A stretch of 64,000 nt of DNA, taken from NCBI GenBank assembly GCA_029959085.1, contig JARWIR010000043.1:3472001-3536000 (forward strand), written 5' to 3'. The notes beneath the pieces are model-generated. The model made no database searches and was not told where the DNA came from. It saw only the letters and a list, made by a program, of their open reading frames with translations. The translations under genes and the position numbers were made by a program. Source of the stretch: Nemophila menziesii. Its lineage: Eukaryota > Streptophyta > Magnoliopsida > Boraginales > Hydrophyllaceae. Position 1 is the stretch's first letter. Each line of letters opens with the position of its first letter. Shown here one piece after another: positions 56,274 to 64,000 of this stretch.

Positions 56274-57613
56274 GAGATTATTACCCAAAGGGTCTTGAAA
56301 AGACCACCTCGTGAACTAAGGAGACCGACTCTATAGCCTCTTCTTACTAAAGGCCACAAACTAAATTCAACACTATAGCCTAATTTCTCAATTACTTTCC
56401 TACCCTTTTTTATTCTCTATATATACTAAATATTATCATGATATTTTTTAAATCTTAAATTACATTTTCAGAAATATTTCTCTCTCTCTCTTTCTACCTC
56501 TCTCCTCACCTCTTACAATCAACGCCTCTCTTCTCCACTCCATAATATTCCTTCTTTCTATTGCTTCACTTGAAGCACGCAGCCACCAAGCAACCGAAGA
56601 AGAGAGCGCGGAGAAGAAGACCGTTGGCATGAACTTCGATGAATACCGCAGTGAAGGTGGAGATTTGACCGATCCGAAATAGAGTTTCGATCTAGGGTTC
56701 CGCCATGGATCGTCGGTCTAGGTAGTGGATCCGCCATGGAAGGAAGAAACCCGTGCAACTTCTTTTGATCTGCTACACAATAATCTCTAAGATCGGATTT
56801 GAAAGCCATGGATAAACGAAGTTGTTTTTGTGCTTATATTTGTGAAGAAGAAGCTTGGATCTCCGGTAGCAAGTCGATTCGAGATGCTCAGCAAGTTTAT
56901 GTAGCAGATTTGTTCTTGCTTCGTGATTCTGTTTATTTTTTTGGTCTTTTGCGCTAAGAACTTTTGCGCTCAGAACTTTTGCGCTCAGAACTTTTGCACA
57001 CAGAACTTTTGCGCTCAACACTGTTGGCGATTAAAAATCTGGCATTAATGGAACTTTTGCACTCAGACTCAGAACTTTTGCACTCAAACTCAGAACTTTT
57101 GCACTCAGACTCAGAACTTTTGCGCTCAACACTATTGGCGATTAAAAATCTGGCGTTAATGGAACTTTTGTACTCAGACTCAGAACTTTTGCACTCAGAC
57201 TCAAAACTTTTGCACTCAGACTCAGAACTTTTGCACTCAGACTCAGAATTTTTGCACTTAGACTCAGAACTTTTGCACTCAGACTCAGAACTTTTTTCCA
57301 CGCTCAGAACTTTTTCCGTCGGTGGCCGGAGGTGGCTGGCGGTGATCAGTGGTTGTGGTCGGAGCTGGAAAATATTTGATAATTAATGAAAGAGGAGAGA
57401 GAAAAAATGATAAAGGAGGAGAGAGATTAATGGTAATGGAGGAGAGAGTAATGGTAGTGGAGGAGAGAGAAATAATCTATTTTTTTGTCTTATATGCACT
57501 AGAAGGGTAGTTATGATATTGGACATGTTATTGGCCTCTAAAAAGGAGAGAGGAATTGACTAGCTCCTAAGTGGCACTATAATATTTTTTAAGACCCTTT
57601 AGATAATTGACCC
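56274..57613. mobile_element. Mutator-like non-autonomous element, 1,340 bp, 9-bp TSD
   Basis: ATAAAAGAA is duplicated exactly at 56265-56273 and 57614-57622, the 9-bp length typical of Mutator. Terminal repeats read GAGATTATTACCCAAAGGGT and, inverted, GGGTCAATTATCTAAAGGGT. Inside lie a CT-rich leader (56475-56540), a GC-richer stretch (56570-56930) with several short frames, and a minisatellite. No transposase is seen. The GC-richer part could be captured gene sequence, which would make it a Pack-MULE. Confidence 0.88.
56946..57315. repeat. Minisatellite of 15- and 21-bp units
   Basis: Units are AGAACTTTTGCGCTC (15 bp) and AGAACTTTTGCACTCAGACTC (21 bp), about 16 in all. Two copies of a longer block (TTGGCGATTAAAAATCTGG, 57024 and 57135) interrupt the run, giving a higher-order period of about 111 bp. 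Both strands read as open frames because the units are multiples of three; these are not called genes. Confidence 0.95.
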
Positions 57614-57894
57614 ATAAAAGAATCTTTCTCTTTTAACATACCAAATTAAAATGATTAAATATATAATATAATTAAAAAATAAAAAAATCTTTTAATAAAT
57701 TTTTCTTTTTAATTATTTTTAATCCACAAGAGATTGTTATTATTTTTTAATATAATCTCCGCAATCCAAACAAGCCCTTTTTAAAAACTAAAAAGTCAAC
57801 CCAGTCCTTGATTTTTATTATCTTCGCAGCTGCCGTAAAGCAAAAGCGAAATAGAAAATTAAAAAAAATACTAAAACTCTTAAGAAATTTGGGG

Positions 57895-60009
57895 ATGGAT
57901 GAAGAAACATTCAGCAATTCTATTGGTGAAGAAGGAAGCAGCAACAATAACAATCATTCGCCTCACGATTTCGGGAAGATGCTTTACGGGTACGTATACT
58001 CACCATTTCAATTTTTCATTTTTTATGTTTAGGGTTTTTTGCTAAATTAAATGTAAATTTAATGATATGATACATATTTAGATGTGAACATTACCGACGG
58101 CGTTGCAAGCTCAGAGCTCCTTGCTGCAACCAGATTTTCACTTGCCGCCACTGCCACAATGAGGCCACGGTTTGGACTGATGAATTTCCCTAAATTTCTC
58201 TAAGTAAAATAAAATATACGACTATGTGAAATTTAATTGTTAATTTGTTCATTATTTGAAACAGAATGTTCTGAGCAATCCAAAGGAACGTCACGAAATT
58301 GTTCGCCATGATGTTAAGCAGGTGCGGTTTTTCATCTCTTAGATTTTGTCACGTTTTAGGGGTTTATTGCACACTGGTCACTGTGTTAGTGTTACGAAAT
58401 AGAGCTCCTCCACAAGTTTATATTTGCCACTTCTTAAAATAAATTGGTACATTTGGCTATTTCACATGACACATGAATATGATGCTATTTTCCCCAATAT
58501 TTTGTAAGTGATTAGATAATAATTTTTATAATGAGTCTAAAATCTAATTTCGGAAACGGTTTAATCCATTTACACCCTTTCTTAATCACAATTTGACCAA
58601 TTAAATTAACTCTAATTCTTTTTAATTCTCAATTCCGATAGGTTGTTTGTGCTGTTTGCGAAACGGAACAAGAGGTAAAGCATTATGAAATCTCATGCTA
58701 CTTGATTAAATACAATATAATTTCATTTATTTTAATACTTTAATCATACTAAATTTTTTTCCAATTTACCTTCTGTTGTAGGTTACTAATATTTGCTCAA
58801 AATGTGACGTTCAATTTGGGGAGTACTTCTGCAAAATTTGTAAATTTTATGATGATGATGTAATGCTAGTTTTTATATCACTTAAACTTAATTTAAATGA
58901 TGGAATTGAGCCATTTCTGGTGATCAAGGAATAATAGTATTTGCTTGTTAACTTTACAGATTTCAAAGAAGCAGTTTCATTGTGATGACTGTGGAATTTG
59001 TAGGTAAAGTCGTACATGCCTTTTATTTTTATTTTCTTTCTGAATTTCTTTTTGAAGCTCTTTCTGTGTTTAGTAACTGAAAATTAAATCATTGACCATG
59101 CAGAATTGGTGGCCGTGAGAATTTTTTTCACTGCCCTAAGTGTGGTAAAAATACCTTCCTCCTAAGATTGTTTCTTTCTGTTGAACTGTTCTTTTTATTT
59201 TCACTGTAATTTTCAGAGACAATAGTGTTATGACTTTATCTTAAGATTATATTAATGTGTTCAGGATCTTGCTACTCTGTGGCTTTGCGAGGGAATCACA
59301 TGTGTGTGGAAAACTCAATGAAGAATCACTGTCCCATCTGTTACGAGGTTTGATTTAATATTTTACAATAAAAAGTAAGATTTCATTGTTATGTGCTAAA
59401 ACTATGTGTTATTGAATTCCATTTCAAGTTTCTTTTTGATTCAACGAAAGGCACAATGATCATGAACTGTGGACACACAATGCATATGGATTGTTATCAC
59501 GAAATGATTGACCAAAACCAGTAAAAGTCCACCTTATTCTAAAATATTTGATTTTAATTTGTCAAATCTATTTTCTTAAGAGTGTTTTTATTAATGATAA
59601 AGGTATCGCTGTCCAATCTGCTCAAAATCAGCAGTTGATATGTCAAGCCATTGGGAAAGATTAAATCAAGAGGTAAATACGTTAATACTACATCTTTTAC
59701 CATGTTATAGATGCCTATATAATATATATATTAATGTCTAAATGTTTTTATGTGTGTAGATCGAAGTTACTGTCATGCCCGAGGAATATCGATATGAGGT
59801 GAGTTTATCATTTTTTTATTAATTCTTTATTATAAAAAACATTAAAGTTTAGTACTAAATGGTAGTTGGGATAACAGGTCTCTATACTATGCAATGATTG
59901 CAATGATACTAGCCAAGCATTTTTCCATATTATAGGCCACAAGTGCAAGCATTGTAATTCATATAACACGCGCATTATTACAAAAGTGGAAAATCATTCA
60001 TCTGAATAG
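57895..60009 (+). CDS. CHY zinc-finger/RING-type E3 ubiquitin ligase, 283 aa, twelve exons
   Basis: The family includes Arabidopsis MIEL1 and RZPF34/CHYR1, which ubiquitinate regulators such as MYB30 and act in defence and abscisic acid responses. Exons: 57895-57989, 58082-58169, 58265-58321, 58642-58674, 58782-58859, 58960-59003, 59104-59144, 59265-59347, 59429-59520, 59603-59672, 59760-59798, 59878-60009; all join in frame with GT/AG. Domains: CHY zinc finger ([25 protein letters not shown]), CTCHY finger ([18 protein letters not shown]), RING ([30 protein letters not shown]), and a C-terminal zinc ribbon ([25 protein letters not shown]). The start MDEETFSN gives the family length; the upstream ATG at 57808 would add a basic leader and is less likely. 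A nested MITE/Mutator pair ends about 110 bp upstream. It looks functional. Confidence 0.95.
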
Positions 60010-61655
60010 GAGATTTGGATCATTGACACACATATCTTTACTGTAGCTGAAATGATGTTGAGAAATTTTGAAAATTGGTTTTATTTTACTATACTTCAGT
60101 GACCATAGTATGAAAGTTCAACTTCTCGTAACCATGGAAAATGTAAGAGTTGATGTTTGTGAAAGTTGTGCTTCTCATTAACACTTGACAAAATCTTCTA
60201 ATACTAGTCATATGATTTGTTTGTTTGTTTGTTTGTTTGTTTGTCGTCATAGTTTCTTTTATTAATGTTTATCTTATCAAGGTTTGATCTTGTGACTTTA
60301 ATACACCATTTTCCTGTGTAAATATTGTTAAGTTTAGGTGTCCCATAGAGGCAACAAGCCAATACACAAATTCAAATTCAGTTATACACGACTCTATCCC
60401 TATTATTATTATTCTCATGTCCTGCCAAATTAAACAAGCCAAATCTCACATTGATGTAAATAGAAGTGTAGCGCTTTTCAATAATGGACCCAAGCAGAGG
60501 ATGAATGCTAGGAATATCGATGATTGATGGGAAAAGAGGAGATATATCTAGATAACAAAAAGATATTCGAGGTTAATATTAGTTACCCTCCTTTGGTGAA
60601 GAGCTCATCAAGTGGATGTTGGGGTTCTAGGGTGGTTGTTTCTTTATACTTCGAAGCTTCCCTCTTTAGAACTGGTTGATTTCTAGTTAAGAGCTTTTTC
60701 TCTTTCAAGTTCGGTTAATTTGAAATTTTAGCCTTAATCTGCAATGTGGAGTCATGGAAAAAACAGCTCATTACTGTCCAGTACTGTCTGTCTAGAAGCT
60801 CATTAGTCTCGGTTCTTTGTTGATACATGGAGAAACATCAAGTTTAACTACCATGCATTTAGTGATCAGTGCGACGAGAAAGAAACTGGTTTCTTATGAG
60901 CTGTAAAGATTGCATACTTTCAATCTTTTGTTACGCATGCTTAGGGGATAATGTGTCCATTTTGCGGACCTGCTTGCAAACTTTCCTGAAACTCTGAACC
61001 TGTAATTTGATTGCGTGATCACCAAGAGAAAATCTTACCAGATGACAGAAATTTGCTGAAAAATTGAGTGATCTATGTGTAGTCTGATTTGGGAAGGACA
61101 ATATAATTAATAGAATGTTTTGTATTTCTAGATAACTTTGGTATTAATATGAGCAAAATCGTACATTGTACAAGTCAAAATTCATTACTTTAAGTTGAAA
61201 ATATAGAATAGTGTTTCAATCATATCGTTAAACATCTTAATGGACGTCTCAAATGAACCCACCATTATCCCTTAAGTAAATATGAGGGCACATATTATAC
61301 GAAAAAGGTACAATACACAGTATACCTTCATGAGATAAGGTTACACTCTTGAAAACTAGTTTGCTTCTCGCTATTAAAATGAAATAAACTAGTGGCGCAA
61401 AAGCGTTATGCTCGCTTTCTTTTGATAGGTCTTCGCATCTTTGATCTTCTTTAGTAATTTAAGAGAGTTTGAAATGGTATTGTTTCTTTAGTGATATCAA
61501 GTCATTTTCGAACATACTTCAAACCATACATGAGATTTCGCATTAAAAATATAAATAATTGTTGGATTTAAAACCATCACCACACATACATACGAGAAAA
61601 CAAATCCAATTACATAAACAACATGGCGATTTTTAGTTCCTACCTTTTGTTGTAG
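60010..61655. other. 3' flank of the CHY-RING gene and intergenic DNA
   Basis: The first few hundred bases probably hold the 3' untranslated region. A (GTTT)n run lies at about 60217-60244. No coding frame or element ends were recognised in the rest. Confidence 0.45.
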
Positions 61656-61659
61656 AGAC

Positions 61660-61660
<1 letters not shown>

Positions 61661-61731
<71 letters not shown>
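61661..61731. repeat. (TA)n microsatellite
   Basis: About 35 TA units, with a short TACATA interruption near its start, abut the first recognisable Copia 3 sequence. Confidence 0.97.
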
Positions 61732-61732
<1 letters not shown>

Positions 61733-61739
61733 GATCGCA

Positions 61740-64000
61740 TATTTAGGTGTCAAATATGAATACCAGAATATATTGATGAGGACTAGAACTATCTTAATAA
61801 TTTGCATAAAAAATTCATGCTATTGTCAAATATGAATACAAATGACCAACAAAATTTGGATTTAATGTTAAGAAACTCAAAAAACCAAGTCTTGAGAAAA
61901 ATAGTTTGGGATTTGATCCTATGGTTAAACAAAAAAACTGAAATAGTTTTTGTAATATCATCTCATGATACTTATTTAGCACCTACTTTGAACAACATGG
62001 TCATGTTGTTTTAATTTGAACTTATCATAAATAACTTGAATTTGGATCTCTTGGGATTTTATAAGAAATCCCAGACTATGGGTACCACTATCACACATGG
62101 ACCCAACTTGGGTACCTAACATCTAACCCTTTTATTTGTAGTAAAAGAGTATCAAGAAGAAAAATTGTTGGAATGGTAGATACTCTAGATATGACATACA
62201 ATGTATCACTTTTCTACACATTAATAAAGAAAGAAAGAGCCAAAATCACCTTTTTGGGTAATGCCTAAGAAAAGGTTTTGGGTAAAGGTAAAATGGTAGT
62301 AAGAATTCTATTCTAAACATAATGTGCTACTTGTTGAGCGTTTTTCTTTTAGACAACTTTATATTATTCAATTGCATGATGTGGGTTATAAGGTTAAGTT
62401 TGAGTCATCTAAATGTGTTGATTTCAAGGATAATGAAAAATATGTGATTTTTGTTGCTAATAGGTCAAAATATGTTTATAAATTTAATCTTTGATAGTCT
62501 TGTACGCTAACGTAATATATATTAACCCGTCTTGGTTATACAGGTATAGATTTGCTTACAAATCTTTATAGGAAAGATTTTGTTGTAAGTTTACCTAAAA
62601 TCAAGTCTGATAAGGATAAATTGTGTGATGTATGCCAACTTTTTAAAAAACATAATCATCTTTTAAATTCATGAACCAATCATCACATGTATAACTCTTC
62701 AATTAATTAACATGGATCTAGTTGGGCCTATGGATGCGACTAGTATCATAGGATCCATATATATATTTTATAGATAATTATAATAGATAGACTTTGGTGA
62801 TGTTTATCTCTTTGGAAAATCAACCCTTGGATGAATTTTCAAAATTTTATAGAAATGTGCAAGATGAGAAGGTTTACTCTATTACATGCATTCGTAGTAA
62901 GAATGATATCGAACATGTGTACTCCCCTTTCTGAAATTTTGGTGATGTATTTAGGATTGACCATAATATTTTGTCTCTAGAACTCCTCAACAAAATGGGG
63001 TAGTGGAAAGGACGAAATATACAAGAAATGACAAAAACAATGTTAAAAAAAGATAACTTGCCTACATATTTTTGGTGTGAAGTCGTCAATACGACTTGTC
63101 ATGTTTTAAGTTATGTCTTGTTGAGACCCATTAATTTGAAATCCTCATATAAGCCTTGGAATGGTAAACCTACTCATATCTCCTGATTATGTCTTTTTGG
63201 TTGCAAATACTTTATTTTTAATACTAGTTAATACTTGGAAAATCTGATGATAAATCGGATGAAGGTATTTTTCTTGGATAGTCCATCAAATTTAAAGCTC
63301 ATCGTGTGTACAACAAGTGTACTAAGATCATTGAGAAATCCATGCATGTTGAATTTAATGATACTAATCCCTTTCATTAACATCCAACCTTTCATAAGGT
63401 TGAAGAACAAAGTCAACCCATTTCTCCACCAAAACAAAATGATACAACTAAAGAGATGGAAAATATTGAAGAAGGTCCACAAAAAGTTATTGAAGTTCAC
63501 GAAAATCTACCAAAGTGTTGGAAGAAATTTAGAGGCCACTCGTACTTGGTGATCAAAGTAATGGGGTAAAGACATGTTCTTACCTTAATGCTTTATGTGT
63601 TCATCATACTTTCTTGTCCCAAAAAAGATCCAATAATACCACAAAAGTATTGCTTGATGATCATTGGATTAATGATATACACGATGAATAGATCATTTCA
63701 AAAGAACAAAGTGTGGAATCTTGTTGAAAAGTTTTTGGATCACACCATCATTAAGGATTCTAGATTTTTTCACAGCAAACAAAGCTCATCTTGTTTCCCA
63801 AGGGTACAACGAAGAGGAAGGTATTGATTTCGATGAAACTTTTGCTCTTGTAACTAGACTTGAGTCAATTTATATGTTACTTGCTTCTGCTTGATATATG
63901 GATTTCAAATTGTTTTCAAATGGATGTCAAAATTTATTTTCTAAATAGTGTTAGTGATAAAGAGGTTTATATTAAACAACCCCTAGATTTTAAAAATCCT
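61740..64000 (+). mobile_element. Copia 3: Sirevirus-like Copia pol, runs off the window
   Basis: No LTR is seen inside the window. The left end near 61740 is approximate, after a (TA)n tract. Gag end, protease, integrase and the start of RT follow in order on the plus strand and continue beyond 64000. The pol motifs resemble those of SIRE-type Copia elements. Confidence 0.8.
61840..64000 (+). pseudogene. Copia 3 gag-pol remnant, partial at the window edge
   Basis: A GLGFDPMVKQK-like gag end (about 61905) precedes the decayed protease (WYHYHTW, 62081). Pre-integrase: SQLHDVGYKVKFESSKCVDF (about 62370) and DKLCDVCQLFKKH (62620). Integrase: PQQNGVVERTKYTRN (about 62985), SDEGIFLGYSIKFKAHRVYN (63260) and HVEFNDTNPFH (63350). 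RT start: GYNEEEGIDFDETFA (63810), MDFKLFQMDV (63900), KEVYIKQPLDF (63965). Stops and frameshifts separate the blocks, so the copy is inactive. Confidence 0.85.

Larger units (their letters stand above)
56007..57782. mobile_element. Host MITE (about 430 bp) split by a Mutator-like element
   Basis: The left end GGGTTTGTTTGGATTAAAAA (about 56007) and the inverted right end GGGCTTGTTTGGATTGCGG (ending about 57776) form inverted repeats. Removing the 1,340-bp insert and one 9-bp duplication leaves about 430 bp, very AT-rich. A target duplication for the MITE itself was not found. Confidence 0.6.

Noticed and set aside
56954..57386. Open frames on both strands with Ser-Glu-Cys-Lys or Leu-His-Ser repeats
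   Set aside because: The minisatellite units of 15 and 21 bp are multiples of three, so both strands stay open without selection.
57808..57894. Upstream ATG for the CHY-RING gene
   Set aside because: It would add a basic leader outside the family pattern, and sits just beside the MITE end.

Overview
This window is nuclear DNA of a flowering plant, most likely a eudicot. It is AT-rich, with intron-split genes that have GT/AG borders, plant-type L1 LINEs (DUF4283 plus zinc-knuckle ORF1; endonuclease, reverse transcriptase, zf-RVT and RNase H in ORF2), Copia and Gypsy LTR elements, Stowaway, hAT and Mutator MITEs and long (TA)n tracts. I cannot name the species.

Only three genes look like functional host genes, all on the + strand: a CC-type (ROXY-like) glutaredoxin (41607-41915, intronless), a gibberellin 20-oxidase (46164-47705, three exons, 384 aa) and a CHY zinc-finger/RING E3 ubiquitin ligase of the MIEL1/RZPF34 family (57895-60009, twelve exons, 283 aa). 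They are spaced by transposon debris and share no operon-like or pathway link that I can see.

Layout: 1-948 intergenic; 949-4112 LINE A (-) containing a 1,023-bp Copia solo LTR; 4320-4567 Stowaway; 4620-8713 LINE E (+) containing Gypsy-type solo LTR R1; 8714-11075 decayed Copia 1 (+); 11528-11930 foldback MITE; 13018-13790 array of small palindromes; 13940-17400 LINE B (+) containing a Stowaway and a hAT MITE; 18031-19335 LINE D (-); 19818-27880 LINE F (-) containing a 457-bp DNA element and solo LTR R2; 27896-28278 MITE; 28990-32735 Gypsy gag and LTR fragment (-) containing solo LTR R3; 33429-33620 MITE; 33960-41230 LINE C (+), the most complete LINE; glutaredoxin; 42640-43180 LINE G tail (-); 43775-44780 (TTAAGG)n-like array; AT-rich repeats; GA20-oxidase; 48118-55948 Copia 2 (+) interrupted by a SINE piece and a young non-autonomous Sirevirus-like LTR element (49715-54339); 56007-57782 MITE holding a 1,340-bp Mutator-like element; CHY-RING gene; 61740-64000 Sirevirus-like Copia 3 (+) running off the edge.

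The main value of the window is a readable insertion history. Several insertions can be placed to the base, because the target-site duplication and the host element's reading frame both agree. The strongest leads are a three-copy solo-LTR family with a terminal hairpin, the young LTR element whose LTRs carry four palindromes and three mitotic-type MYB core sites, an array of about a dozen hairpin units, and a nested DNA-transposon pair ending about 110 bp before the CHY-RING start codon. All coordinates and mismatch counts were made by eye.
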